From the NCBI RefSeq assembly GCF_047372505.1, contig NZ_JBKBEU010000001.1, positions 1 to 64,000 on the forward strand: 64,000 nucleotides of DNA, given 5' to 3'. The notes beneath the pieces were generated by a model, which saw nothing but the letters and a program-made list of their open reading frames with translations, was not told the DNA's origin and did not search any database. A program made the position numbers and the translations under genes. The stretch's first letter is position 1; the number at the start of each line of letters is the position of its first letter. The stretch comes from Phaeobacter cretensis (GTDB lineage Bacteria; Pseudomonadota; Alphaproteobacteria; Rhodobacterales; Rhodobacteraceae). Shown piece after piece: positions 50,315 to 59,737 of the stretch.

Positions 50315-52584
50315 TGGCTCTGGATCAGCGCAAAAGTGAATTTACCCAGATTGGGACACGGCCCAACCGCCCCGACGGTTTGGACAAAGTGACCGGCAAA
50401 GCCCGGTTTGGCGCTGACGTCACTGCGCCGGGCATGTTGTTTGGTGCCATTCTGCGCAGCCCTCATGCCCATGCAACGATTAAGCGTATCGACACCAGCA
50501 AGGCCGAGGCGCTGAGTGATGTTAAGGCAATTGTCACCCGGGCCGATTTTTCGGATGCAATCCAGCCAGCCCCCGGGCTGGAAGGTGAGCAGTGGAACGT
50601 CCTGGAAAATGTGATGGCTGGCGAGACGGCGCTATATGACGGCCACGCGGTGGCCGCCGTGGCTGCAACATCTGCCCTCGCCGCTCGCGATGCGCTGAAG
50701 CTGATCGAGGTCGACTATGACGTGCTGCCACATGTCACCGATGTGGACAAAGCAATGGCTCATGATGCGCCTGTGATCCGCAAGGGGGCCGCAGATTATT
50801 CTGTTCCTAAGGGGATGCATCCCAATGTCGTGCGTTATCATGAAAGCGGTCATGGCGACGTTGATGCAGGCTTTGCTACCGCAGATCTGGTGGTCGAGGA
50901 GAGTTTCGTCACTGAGGCAACCCACCAGGGGTATATTGAACCGCATGCCTGTCTGGCCCAACTCGGGCAGGATGGCAAAGGTGAATTGTGGTGCTGCACC
51001 CAAGGCCATTGGTATGCGCAGAAAAACTGCGCCGCGCTGCTGGGCATAGAGACATCACAGCTCCGCGTAACGGCATCTGAAATCGGTGGTGGCTTTGGGG
51101 GCAAGACCACGGTGTTCATCGAACCGGTCGCCCTCGCCCTCTCGCGCAAGTCGAACCGCCCGGTGAAACTCGTGATGAGCCGCCCTGAGGTCTTCCGCGC
51201 CACCGGGCCGACGGCGTCGACGTCCATGGATATCAAGATCGGCATGACGTCCGATGGAACTATTACTGCAGCGCAGGGCACTTTCCGCTTGCAAGGCGGT
51301 GCATTCCCTGGCGCGCCTGCGGATATGACCGCGATGTGTGCCTTTGCTCCTTATGATCTGCAAAATGTCCAGCAGGTCGGCTATGACATCATGAGCAACC
51401 GCCCCAAACAGGCCGCCTATCGCGCGCCTGGCTCGCCCATGGCGGCCTATGCTGTGGAATCCGTGATTGATGAGCTGTGCCGCCAGCTGGATCTTGACCC
51501 CGTTGATGTGCGCCTGAAAAACGCAGCGCGCGAAGGCACCAAAGCCTCCTACGGGCCACGGTTCGAACGTATCGGTCTGGTAGAGACGCTCGAAGCCGCG
51601 AAGGCACATCCCCACTATAGCGCACCGCTCAAGCCGGGACAGGGACGTGGCGTTTCCTGTGGGTTCTGGTTTAACCATGGCGGTGAAACCTCTGTCTCCC
51701 TGTCCTTGTCCGAAGATGGCACGTGTCAGATCTCGGTCGGCACACCGGATATCGGTGGCTCACGTGCCTCAATGGCGCTGATGGCGGCTGAGGTTCTGGG
51801 CATCCCCTACGAGAGCATCCGCGTTACCATCGCGGATACTGCCACGCTTGGGTACAATGATGTCTCGCATGGCAGCCGGGTGACCTACGCCAGTGGCCTA
51901 GCCACCATCAAGGCGGCCCAGGACGCTGTCGCAAAGCTCAGCAAACGTGCAGCCGCCAAATGGGGCATCCCCGAGGATGCTGTGAAATGGGAAGACGGCC
52001 ATGCGATCCCTTCTGGTCCCAATGCGGGCAACTTCGACCCACTTCCGCTCGCTGATATCACCAGTGATATGGGCCGGACCGGTGGTCCTATCTCCGGTCA
52101 TTTCGAGGCGACGCCCGAAGGGGCCGGCGTCTCATTTTCAACGCATATTGTTGACGCCGAAGTAGATCCCGAAACGGGTAAAACCGCAGTCACCCGCTAC
52201 ACTGTCATTCAGGATGCGGGTAAGGCGATCCACCCAACCTATGTCGAAGGTCAGTTTCAGGGCGGCGCAGCACAGGGCATCGGCTGGGCGCTGAACGAGG
52301 AGTATATCTACGGCGATGATGGTCGCCTACAGAATGCGGTGTTCCTTGACTACCGGATCCCTGTGGCCTCTGATCTGCCAATGATCGACACGGTCATTGT
52401 CGAAGTGCCCAACCCCGGTCACCCTTTTGGTGTGCGTGGCGTTGGTGAAACCTCAATTTGCCCACCCCTGGCAGCGATTGCCAATGCCGTTTCAGCGGCA
52501 GCGGGCGTCCGGTTGCATGCTTTGCCAATGTCACCGCCTCGTATTCTTGCCGCGTTGGATCAGCAGAAAACCCAAACGGGATAA
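50314..52584 (+). CDS. Molybdenum hydroxylase, large catalytic subunit (CoxL/XdhC family)
   Basis: 756 residues from ATG 50314 behind GGGAGGCG. Motifs for molybdopterin binding are visible: FGADVTAPGMLFGAILRSPH, VTASEIGGGFGGKTTVFIEP, MSRPEVFRATGPTASTSMDI and PFGVRGVGETSICPPLAAIA (active-site Glu in GVGE). The active-site loop reads AYRAPGSPMAAYAVESV, unlike AYRCSFR of true CO dehydrogenase and AYRGAGR of form II, so it is not a CO dehydrogenase. The substrate is unknown; purine or another N-heterocycle fits the MtnA/aldolase neighbours. Confidence 0.85.
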   Translation: MALDQRKSEFTQIGTRPNRPDGLDKVTGKARFGADVTAPGMLFGAILRSPHAHATIKRIDTSKAEALSDVKAIVTRADFSDAIQPAPGLEGEQWNVLENVMAGETALYDGHAVAAVAATSALAARDALKLIEVDYDVLPHVTDVDKAMAHDAPVIRKGAADYSVPKGMHPNVVRYHESGHGDVDAGFATADLVVEESFVTEATHQGYIEPHACLAQLGQDGKGELWCCTQGHWYAQKNCAALLGIETSQLRVTASEIGGGFGGKTTVFIEPVALALSRKSNRPVKLVMSRPEVFRATGPTASTSMDIKIGMTSDGTITAAQGTFRLQGGAFPGAPADMTAMCAFAPYDLQNVQQVGYDIMSNRPKQAAYRAPGSPMAAYAVESVIDELCRQLDLDPVDVRLKNAAREGTKASYGPRFERIGLVETLEAAKAHPHYSAPLKPGQGRGVSCGFWFNHGGETSVSLSLSEDGTCQISVGTPDIGGSRASMALMAAEVLGIPYESIRVTIADTATLGYNDVSHGSRVTYASGLATIKAAQDAVAKLSKRAAAKWGIPEDAVKWEDGHAIPSGPNAGNFDPLPLADITSDMGRTGGPISGHFEATPEGAGVSFSTHIVDAEVDPETGKTAVTRYTVIQDAGKAIHPTYVEGQFQGGAAQGIGWALNEEYIYGDDGRLQNAVFLDYRIPVASDLPMIDTVIVEVPNPGHPFGVRGVGETSICPPLAAIANAVSAAAGVRLHALPMSPPRILAALDQQKTQTG

Positions 52585-52593
52585 AATCGCGCG

Positions 52594-52881
52594 ATGACAT
52601 CTGAACCCGAAACCAGTCCGGACACCGCCGCGCGGCGCCTGACGATACATCTGTGGTCGGGCCTGCGCCGCTTTGCCGACGGGCAGCAGGCTGTAGAAGT
52701 CGAGGCCGCCACGACCGGGGCCATGATATCGGCACTCAAAGCGGCCTACCCTGCGCTGGGCCCGGCACTGGATGCAGGCGTGTCAGTAGCCATTGATGGG
52801 CGCATCATCGCGGCCAGTCTGGATGAACCGCTTCGGCCCGAGCATGAAATCTACCTGATGCAGCGTCTGCGCGGTGGATAG
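52594..52881 (+). CDS. MoaD/ThiS-family sulfur-carrier-like protein
   Basis: 95 residues ending in Arg-Gly-Gly (LMQRLRGG), the C-terminal Gly-Gly of MoaD/ThiS proteins that forms a thiocarboxylate. The ubiquitin-like strands RLTIHLWSGLRRFADGQQAV and VSVAIDGRIIAASLDEPLRP are visible. Ten bases separate it from the hydroxylase. It may supply sulfur for molybdopterin or for the sulfido ligand of the adjacent enzyme. A MoaE partner is not in the window. Confidence 0.8.
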   Translation: MTSEPETSPDTAARRLTIHLWSGLRRFADGQQAVEVEAATTGAMISALKAAYPALGPALDAGVSVAIDGRIIAASLDEPLRPEHEIYLMQRLRGG

Positions 52882-52986
52882 CTGGGGAAGATGAATGTAC
52901 GTTGCCGCCAATTGGCTAAGGCATTGAATCAAGACTGCACAATACAGGCATTGCGGCTCTACTCCCGCGATAACGGAGGACACCAC

Positions 52987-54093
52987 GTGAAGGTCAACGG
53001 CACGCATTATCGCTCACTTTGGTGGGACATGAATCAATCGGTCCTGATGATCATCGACCAACGCTGGTTACCCCATGATTTCCGCACTCAGGCACTGCAT
53101 ACGCTTGATGATTTTGCCACAGCTATTATCGAAATGCGGGTGCGTGGCGCGCCACTAATCGGGGCAACCGCCGCCTATGGCATGGCTCTTGCGGCAGCGC
53201 TGGATCCTTCTGATAGCGCATTGAACGCCGCATGGGAGCAGCTCAACGCCACCCGGCCGACAGCGATCAACCTGCGCTGGGCGTTGAACCGCTGCGCGGA
53301 GACACTGCAGCCCCTGCCCGTGGATGAACGTGCCGCAGCAGCCCTGAAACTTGCACATGCCATTGCGGATGAGGATGTTGAGATCAATCGCCGTATCGGC
53401 GCTTATGGGCTGTTATTGATCCGCGACATAGCCGCGAAAAAACCTGCAGGAGAGCCTGTACGCCTGCTTACTCATTGTAATGCCGGCTGGCTTGCAACCG
53501 TTGACTGGGGCACGGCCACCAGCCCGATGTATCAGGCCCATGACGCCGGGGTGCCGATCCACGTCTGGATCGATGAAACCCGCCCTCGTAATCAAGGTGC
53601 CTTGACCGCATGGGAACTGGGCAGTCACGGTATCAGTCAGAGCTATATCACTGACAATGCCGGTGGCCATCTGATGCAGCACGGGCAAGTTGATCTGGTA
53701 ATCACCGGAACCGACCGCACAACACGTCAGGGGGATGTCTGCAATAAGATCGGCACCTATCTGAAAGCCTTGGCCGCACATGACAATGATGTGCCATTCT
53801 ATGTTGCTCTCCCCTCGCCCACTATTGACTGGACGGTCAGTGATGGTGTCTCACAAATCCCGATCGAAGACCGCGACAGCCGCGAGGTGAGCCACGTTCA
53901 GGGCGTGCTTGATAACGGTGAGATTGACGTATTGCGTGTCACCCCCGAGAAAACCTCCTGCAGCAACCCCGCCTTTGACGTTACACCAAACCGACTGGTA
54001 ACCGGGCTGATCACAGAACGCGGCATTTGCGATGCGTCTGAGCACGGCTTGGCGGCGATGTTCCCGGATCTCATTCGCAAAGCTGCCTTGTAG
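52987..54093 (+). CDS. mtnA: S-methyl-5-thioribose-1-phosphate isomerase (MtnA)
   Basis: 368 residues from GTG 52987 with GGAGG seven bases ahead; the upstream ATG at 52891 would add 32 unmatched residues. Family motifs: IIEMRVRGAPLIGATAAYGM, LLTHCNAGWLATVDWGTATS (catalytic Cys), VWIDETRPRNQGALTAWELG and TGTDRTTRQGDVCNKIGTYL (catalytic Asp). It isomerises methylthioribose-1-phosphate or 5-deoxyribose-1-phosphate to the ribulose form. A kinase or phosphorylase (MtnK/MtnP) is not here. It is four bases ahead of a class II aldolase. Confidence 0.9.
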   Translation: MKVNGTHYRSLWWDMNQSVLMIIDQRWLPHDFRTQALHTLDDFATAIIEMRVRGAPLIGATAAYGMALAAALDPSDSALNAAWEQLNATRPTAINLRWALNRCAETLQPLPVDERAAAALKLAHAIADEDVEINRRIGAYGLLLIRDIAAKKPAGEPVRLLTHCNAGWLATVDWGTATSPMYQAHDAGVPIHVWIDETRPRNQGALTAWELGSHGISQSYITDNAGGHLMQHGQVDLVITGTDRTTRQGDVCNKIGTYLKALAAHDNDVPFYVALPSPTIDWTVSDGVSQIPIEDRDSREVSHVQGVLDNGEIDVLRVTPEKTSCSNPAFDVTPNRLVTGLITERGICDASEHGLAAMFPDLIRKAAL

Positions 54094-54097
54094 CACC

Positions 54098-54769
54098 ATG
54101 GCCCAGCCTGCCCCTGCTGACAGCCGTATGCTGCGCCAATCGATCATTGATGCCTGTCGTGAGATGAACCGGACAGGCATCAATCAAGGGACCTCTGGCA
54201 ATATATCCTTACGGGTTGGTAAGGGTGAAATGCTGATCACTCCATCCGGCGTCCCGTATGAGGCGATAACACCAGACATGATTGTTCGTATGGCCTTGGA
54301 CACAGCACCAGATGTTAACGATAGCCCCTGCGTTCCTTCCTCAGAGTGGCAGCTTCATCAGGCCCTTCTGACTGCAAAGCCCGATGCAATGGCTGTCGTG
54401 CATGCTCACCCCGCTAATTGCTGCGCACTGGCAGTTAACCATATGTCGATTCCACCCTGTCACTATATGGTTGCGGCATTCGGCGGCCATGACGTACCGG
54501 TGGCAGATTACGCCCTGTTCGGAACCGCTGAACTATCCGAAAATGTTGTCCGCGCGATGGCACATCGCCATGGGTGCCTGATGGCAAACCATGGCTCGAT
54601 TGCTACTGGCGACACCCTGGATCACGCGATGTGGCGTATGGTGGAACTCGAAAGCCTGGCGCGCACCTACATTTTGGCACGCAGCATTGGGGATCCCAAA
54701 TTGCTGAGTACGGCGCAGATCAACGACGCAATTGCCGCCTTCGCTACATATGGGCTGAAACAAGACTAA
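54098..54769 (+). CDS. Class II aldolase (fuculose-phosphate aldolase-like; Ald2 candidate)
   Basis: 223 residues from ATG 54098. Zinc-site His residues are in VVHAHPANCCALAVN and LMANHGSIATGDTLDHAMWR; the N-terminal part is TGINQGTSGNISLRVGKGEM with LITPSGVPYEAITPDMIVRM. The close link to mtnA is the arrangement of the DHAP shunt, in which Ald2 cleaves 5-(methylthio- or deoxy)ribulose-1-phosphate to dihydroxyacetone phosphate and an aldehyde. L-fuculose-1-phosphate is less likely, since the fucose operon here follows the oxidative route. Confidence 0.82.
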   Translation: MAQPAPADSRMLRQSIIDACREMNRTGINQGTSGNISLRVGKGEMLITPSGVPYEAITPDMIVRMALDTAPDVNDSPCVPSSEWQLHQALLTAKPDAMAVVHAHPANCCALAVNHMSIPPCHYMVAAFGGHDVPVADYALFGTAELSENVVRAMAHRHGCLMANHGSIATGDTLDHAMWRMVELESLARTYILARSIGDPKLLSTAQINDAIAAFATYGLKQD

Positions 54770-54976
54770 GCGTTGCCGAGTCGCCGATGCGCGATATTCG
54801 AACGTTTCTTAGGTTTGGCAGAGCAAGGCTTTGCCGCGATGAGCGATCATGTCGACCGTATCATCGCTCTTTCGGTACTTTTCAGGCATTGGCCGGTCTT
54901 ATCGCGGAAACAAACGTAAATTCCCTTGCGTTAGCGCAAAAAACACGACCTCATAGCCGGGAATTAGGAAGTAATA

Positions 54977-56047
54977 ATGACTGACCCGCTTATTTTCGAC
55001 GGCCATAACGATCTTTTGCTGCGATTGCACAATCGCGACATTTCACCCGACATGGACGGTTTCCAAGGCAACGGTGGACGTCAGATAGATCTGGCAAAAG
55101 CCCGAAAGGGCGGCTTTGGCGGTGGCTTCTTTGCCATTTACGTCCCTGATCCTGTCAATACTCACGACGAAGACAAAATGATGGCGGATCATTATGATCT
55201 GCCTCTGCCGCCGGAAATAAACTGGCCCGATGCTGCCCATGTCGCGCTTTCTCAGGCTGCGATCCTGTTTCAGTTAGAACGCGAAGGCGCCTTAAAGATC
55301 TGCCGAAGCACGACAGAGATCCGGAGCTGTCTTGCAGATGGGGTGATGGCCGCCGTTTTGCACATGGAGGGAGCGGAAGCAATTGATCCGGATTTTCATA
55401 TGCTTGAGGTCATGTATCAATCCGGGCTTCGTTCTCTTGGTCCGGTCTGGAGTCGTCCTAACCGCTTTGGCCATGGCGTCCCCTTTCGCTTTCCGGGATC
55501 GCCCGACATCGGCCCAGGGCTGAGCACGGATGGTAAGCGGCTGGTGGCACGCTGTAATGACTTGGGCGTGATGGTTGATCTATCGCATCTGAACGAAGCC
55601 GGGTTTTGGGATGTAGCTGAAATAAGTCAGGCGCCGTTGGTTGCGACCCATTCAAATGCCCATGCGCTGACGCCTCACAGCCGGAACCTAACGGATCGCC
55701 AACTTCATGCGATCCGCGACAGCGACGGGATGGTCGGCCTCAATTTTGCGGTGGCGTTCCTGCGTGAGGATGGCCGAATGGACGCAAACACACCGATTGA
55801 TCGAATCCTCCGCCACATCGATCACTTGATAAGCCAATTGGGCGAAGAGCGCGTTGGGTTCGGGTCTGATTTCGATGGCGCCACCGTACCACAGGACATT
55901 GAAACAGTAGCCGGTTTACCGGTCTTGCGCGCCGCGCTACGCGAGCACAGCGTGAATGATGCCCTGATGAAAAAACTGTGCTACGACAATTGGCTACGCG
56001 TTCTTGATGCCACTTGGAAAACTCCAGTCGAAGGCGCAAACAGCTAA
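54977..56047 (+). CDS. Membrane dipeptidase (M19) family protein
   Basis: 356 residues behind GGAAGTAAT. Binuclear-zinc motifs are present: FDGHNDLLLRL (His, Asp), GVMAAVLHMEGAEAIDP (Glu bridging), VDLSHLNEAGFWDVAEISQA, LVATHSNAHALTPHSRNLTD (His, Arg), GLNFAVAFLRE and VGFGSDFDGA (Asp). M19 enzymes hydrolyse dipeptides, sometimes D-residues at the C-terminus. It precedes a dipeptide/peptide ABC transporter, so it may process imported peptides. It has no signal peptide, so it is cytoplasmic. Confidence 0.88.
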   Translation: MTDPLIFDGHNDLLLRLHNRDISPDMDGFQGNGGRQIDLAKARKGGFGGGFFAIYVPDPVNTHDEDKMMADHYDLPLPPEINWPDAAHVALSQAAILFQLEREGALKICRSTTEIRSCLADGVMAAVLHMEGAEAIDPDFHMLEVMYQSGLRSLGPVWSRPNRFGHGVPFRFPGSPDIGPGLSTDGKRLVARCNDLGVMVDLSHLNEAGFWDVAEISQAPLVATHSNAHALTPHSRNLTDRQLHAIRDSDGMVGLNFAVAFLREDGRMDANTPIDRILRHIDHLISQLGEERVGFGSDFDGATVPQDIETVAGLPVLRAALREHSVNDALMKKLCYDNWLRVLDATWKTPVEGANS

Positions 56048-56143
56048 TCGATACACACCCCCACTTTATTTAAAGCAACACAAAAACAAGACGCTAAGAA
56101 CAGCGCAGATTTCAAAGATCAAAAAAACGATAGGGAGTTAAAA

Positions 56144-57739
56144 ATGAAAACCATTCAAACCCTTCTTGGCACGGCTGCACTGGGACTGGCAGTCGGCCTG
56201 ACACCGATGACGACCCTGGCTGAAACGCCCGCCAACATGTTGGTCATCGCCAACCGTATTGACGATATCACCACCCTGGACCCGGCGCAGAGTTTCGAAT
56301 TCGCGGGCGCTGATGTTATCCGCAACATCTATGGCAAGCTGGTCAACTTTGATCCTGCTGATCTCGATGCAGGGTATCAGCCTGATCTGGCTAAAAGCTG
56401 GACCGTATCTGAAGACGGGCGCACCATCACCTTCACCATGCGTGACGGCGTGTCGTTCCAATCCGGCAATCCGGTCCGCGCCGAAGATGCCGCGTTTTCG
56501 CTCAAGCGCGCGGTTCTTCTCAATAAAACACCGTCGTTCATCATCACACAATTCGGCTTCACCCCCGAAAATATTGATGAGACCATCAAGGTGGATGGCA
56601 ACTCGCTGTCGATCACCACGGACAAGCGCTATGCGACGTCCTTTGTCTTAAACTGCCTGACAGCAACCATCGGTGCCATTGTCGACAAAGAATTGGTCAT
56701 GGCCAATGAAGTCGATGGAGACATGGGCAACAAGTGGCTGACAACCAATTCGGCGGGCTCCGGTGCTTACACCCTCGCCAGCTGGAAGCCAAAGGAAAGC
56801 GTCACCCTGACCGCTAATCCTAACTACTACGGTGGTGAAGCGGCCATGAAGCGCGTCATCGTGCGTCACGTGCAGGAAAGCGCCACCCAACGCTTGATGC
56901 TGGAACGCGGCGACATTGACGTGGCCCGCGACCTTACCCCGTCGGATGTGGACGGTCTTGCCGGCGTTGAAGGCGTCGAAGTCCTGCGCGAGATGCGCGG
57001 TCGCCTGATGTATGTGTCGTTCAACCAGAAACACCCTGAACTGTCCAAGCCACAGGTGCGCCAGGCTCTGAAGTATCTGATAGACTATGACGGCATGGAA
57101 AACAGCTTCCTCAAGAACTGGTATGTCGGACATCAGAACTTCCTGCCCAAAACTTATCTGGGTGCGGTCGACGAGAACCCGTTCTCGCTCGATGTAGAAA
57201 AGGCCAAGGCCCTGCTGGCAGAAGCTGGTGTCGAAAATCTGGAACTGACCGTCGGTGTGCGTGAAGCACAGGAACGGCTGGAAATCGCGCAGTCTATGCA
57301 GAATACGTTTGCTCAGGCAGGGATTACACTCAATCTAGAAGTGGGCACCGGCAAACAGATCCTCGGCAAGTACCGCGCGCGTGAGTTGGACATTTATTTG
57401 GGCGCATGGGGACCGGACTATCCCGATCCGCATACAAACGCAGGCACCTTTGCCTATAATCCAGATAACTCGGACGAAGCCAATGCAACGGGCCTGCTGG
57501 CTTGGCGCAACGGTTGGGACACCGGAGGGTTGACCGAAGATGTCTCCGCTGCCGTGATCGAAGGCGACACCGAAAAACGCGCTGTGATGTATCACGATAT
57601 TCAGGCGCAATTCCGTGACACCGCACCGTTTGCGGTGATGTTCCAGCTGATCGAACAGGCAGGTATGGCCAAAAATGTCGAAGGTCTTAGCCTTGGTGGC
57701 GCGATCACCTCGGTCGCCTACTGGGATGTGACCAAGTAA
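56144..57739 (+). CDS. Peptide ABC transporter substrate-binding protein (DppA-like)
   Basis: 531 residues behind AGGGAG, with a Sec signal (TAALGLAVGLTPMTTLAE). The class C extracellular solute-binding fold includes IDDITTLDPAQSFEFAGADV, LAKSWTVSEDGRTITFTMRD with GVSFQSGNPVRAEDAAFSLK, and GVRQALKYLIDYDGME-like strand (PQVRQALKYLIDYDGMENSF). It is the first gene of a five-gene dpp-type operon following the dipeptidase. Confidence 0.9.
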   Translation: MKTIQTLLGTAALGLAVGLTPMTTLAETPANMLVIANRIDDITTLDPAQSFEFAGADVIRNIYGKLVNFDPADLDAGYQPDLAKSWTVSEDGRTITFTMRDGVSFQSGNPVRAEDAAFSLKRAVLLNKTPSFIITQFGFTPENIDETIKVDGNSLSITTDKRYATSFVLNCLTATIGAIVDKELVMANEVDGDMGNKWLTTNSAGSGAYTLASWKPKESVTLTANPNYYGGEAAMKRVIVRHVQESATQRLMLERGDIDVARDLTPSDVDGLAGVEGVEVLREMRGRLMYVSFNQKHPELSKPQVRQALKYLIDYDGMENSFLKNWYVGHQNFLPKTYLGAVDENPFSLDVEKAKALLAEAGVENLELTVGVREAQERLEIAQSMQNTFAQAGITLNLEVGTGKQILGKYRARELDIYLGAWGPDYPDPHTNAGTFAYNPDNSDEANATGLLAWRNGWDTGGLTEDVSAAVIEGDTEKRAVMYHDIQAQFRDTAPFAVMFQLIEQAGMAKNVEGLSLGGAITSVAYWDVTK

Positions 57740-57740
57740 T

Positions 57741-58799
57741 ATGGCGAATTTCGCAACAGAATCGGAGCGGCGGCCTTGGCTGCCCCTCCCACCCTGGGCG
57801 CGCGGCACATTGGTGACGCTCTCGTCCATCGCGGTCACAATGCTGGGCCTTTTGTTTGTGACCTTCCTGATCGGTCGGGTGATGCCCATTGATCCGGTAC
57901 TGGCCATCGTCGGCGAACGTGCCACCGAAGAACAGTACAATGCCGCCTACCGCGAGCTGGGGCTTGATCGCTCGCTGGCGGTACAGTTTTTCTACTATGT
58001 CACCGATGTCCTAAGGGGCGATTTCGGAACTTCCCTGCTGACGGCGCGGGATGTGTCCTCTGATATTGCCCGCGTGTTTCCGGCGACATTTGAACTCGCC
58101 ACCATTGGTATTCTTTTTGGCTGCATTCTGGGCGTGCCGCTCGGCGTGATCGCTGCGGTACGCCGCGGCAGCTGGATCGACCAGATTGCACGTGTGATCG
58201 CGCTGGTAGGCTATTCGATGCCAATCTTCTGGCTGGGCCTTATGGGGCTGCTGCTGTTTTATGGCATTCTGGGCTGGGTTGGCGGACCCGGCCGTCAGGG
58301 GATTTTCTACGAGGACATGATCCCGTCAGTTACGGGTATGATCCTTCTGGATTCCCTTATAGCAGGCGACTGGGGCGCCTTTCGTGATGCGTTTTCACAT
58401 ATCGTGCTGCCCGCAGCCCTGCTGGGATACTACAGCCTTGCCTATATCAGCCGGATGACCCGCTCCTTTATGCTCGAGCAGCTCTCCGCAGAATATGTTA
58501 CCACCGCCCGTGTCAAAGGCATGAACGAATGGGCTGTCGTCTGGACCCATGCATTCCGCAATATCCGTGTGCAGCTAATAACCGTTATCGCGCTAAGCTA
58601 TGCCAACCTTCTCGAAGGCTCTGTCCTGACCGAGATCATATTCTCGTGGCCGGGGATCGGCAGCTACATCACCACAGCGCTCCTGTCTGCTGACATGAAT
58701 GCGGTACTGGGCGGCACTGTCGTCGTAGGATTGGTGTTCATCTGTCTCAATATATTCTCCGATCTTCTCTACAAAATTTTTGATCCGAGGTCGAAATGA
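57741..58799 (+). CDS. Peptide ABC transporter permease (DppB-like)
   Basis: 352 residues, two bases after the DppA stop. Six to seven membrane segments with the family marks VMPIDPVLAIVGERATEEQY, GLDRSLAVQFFYYVTDVLRG, DFGTSLLTARDVSSD and the EAA-type loop SAEYVTTARVKGMNEWAVVW. It ends VLGGTVVVGLVFICLN with the conserved cytoplasmic tail LLYKIFDPRSK. Overlaps DppC by four bases. Confidence 0.9.
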   Translation: MANFATESERRPWLPLPPWARGTLVTLSSIAVTMLGLLFVTFLIGRVMPIDPVLAIVGERATEEQYNAAYRELGLDRSLAVQFFYYVTDVLRGDFGTSLLTARDVSSDIARVFPATFELATIGILFGCILGVPLGVIAAVRRGSWIDQIARVIALVGYSMPIFWLGLMGLLLFYGILGWVGGPGRQGIFYEDMIPSVTGMILLDSLIAGDWGAFRDAFSHIVLPAALLGYYSLAYISRMTRSFMLEQLSAEYVTTARVKGMNEWAVVWTHAFRNIRVQLITVIALSYANLLEGSVLTEIIFSWPGIGSYITTALLSADMNAVLGGTVVVGLVFICLNIFSDLLYKIFDPRSK

Positions 58800-59737
58800 G
58801 CACGTCACCGCAAACGTCGACACCGACCCCGCCACAAGGCCTGCGAGACTGGCTGCTGACAGACACACCGACGTCTCGTCGCCAAGCACGAATGGCAGCG
58901 CTGTATCAAGGCTGGCTGTCGCTGCGCCAGAACCACATGGCAATGGTCGGGCTTGGTATTTTGATCCTGCTGATATCCATCGCACTACTGGCACCGGTAA
59001 TAGCACCACATGATCCCTATGTGCAGAACCTGGCCAATCGGCTGCAGCCACTTGGTACCGAGGGACATTTTCTGGGCACAGATTCACTTGGCCGCGACAT
59101 CCTGAGCCGGTTGATCCATGGTGCTCGTATCACGCTTTACATCGTCGCCTTGGTTGCAATGATTGCACCAATCGCCGGACTGCTGGTTGGCACTGTATCC
59201 GGCTATGTCGGCGGTTGGGCCGATATCATTCTGATGCGGATCACCGATATTTTTCTGGCCTTTCCGCGGCTGGTACTGGCGCTGGCCTTTGTTGCTGCAC
59301 TTGGTGCCGGGATTGAGAATGCAGTCTTGGCGATCTCTCTTACTGCGTGGCCGCCTTATGCGCGTATGGCGCGTGCGGAAACACTGACAATCCGGTCCTC
59401 AGACTACATCAGTGCCATTCGCCTGCAAGGTGCAGGACCGCTAAGGATCATTATCAAACATATCTGGCCCCTATGTGTCTCATCGCTGATCGTACGGGTC
59501 ACGTTAGACATGGCCGGGATTATCCTGGCGGCTGCCGGTCTTGGGTTCCTTGGCCTTGGAGCACAACCGCCAAGTCCTGAATGGGGAGCAATGATCTCTG
59601 AAGGCCGCCGGTTTATTCTTGATCATTGGTGGGTTGCCACGATGCCCGGTCTGGCCATCTTTGCCGTATCCCTTGCGTTCAACCTGCTCGGCGATGGCTT
59701 GCGCGATGTACTGGATCCGAAGGATAGCGCCTCATGA
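58796..59737 (+). CDS. Peptide ABC transporter permease (DppC-like)
   Basis: 313 residues with a cytoplasmic N-terminus (SLRQNHMAMVGLGILILLIS), IAPHDPYVQNLANRLQPLGT, HFLGTDSLGRDILSRLIHGA and the EAA loop SSDYISAIRLQGAGPLRIII. The pattern is that of DppC/OppC. ATGA overlap with DppB and DppD. Confidence 0.9.
   Translation: MSTSPQTSTPTPPQGLRDWLLTDTPTSRRQARMAALYQGWLSLRQNHMAMVGLGILILLISIALLAPVIAPHDPYVQNLANRLQPLGTEGHFLGTDSLGRDILSRLIHGARITLYIVALVAMIAPIAGLLVGTVSGYVGGWADIILMRITDIFLAFPRLVLALAFVAALGAGIENAVLAISLTAWPPYARMARAETLTIRSSDYISAIRLQGAGPLRIIIKHIWPLCVSSLIVRVTLDMAGIILAAAGLGFLGLGAQPPSPEWGAMISEGRRFILDHWWVATMPGLAIFAVSLAFNLLGDGLRDVLDPKDSAS

Noticed and set aside
50314..52584. Carbon monoxide dehydrogenase (CoxMSL) reading of the three-subunit hydroxylase
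   Set aside because: The active-site loop is AYRAPGSP, not AYRCSFR, and no coxDEF genes follow.
54770..54976. Extra gene between the aldolase and dipeptidase
   Set aside because: A short frame runs to 54919 but lacks a start signal and any known motif.
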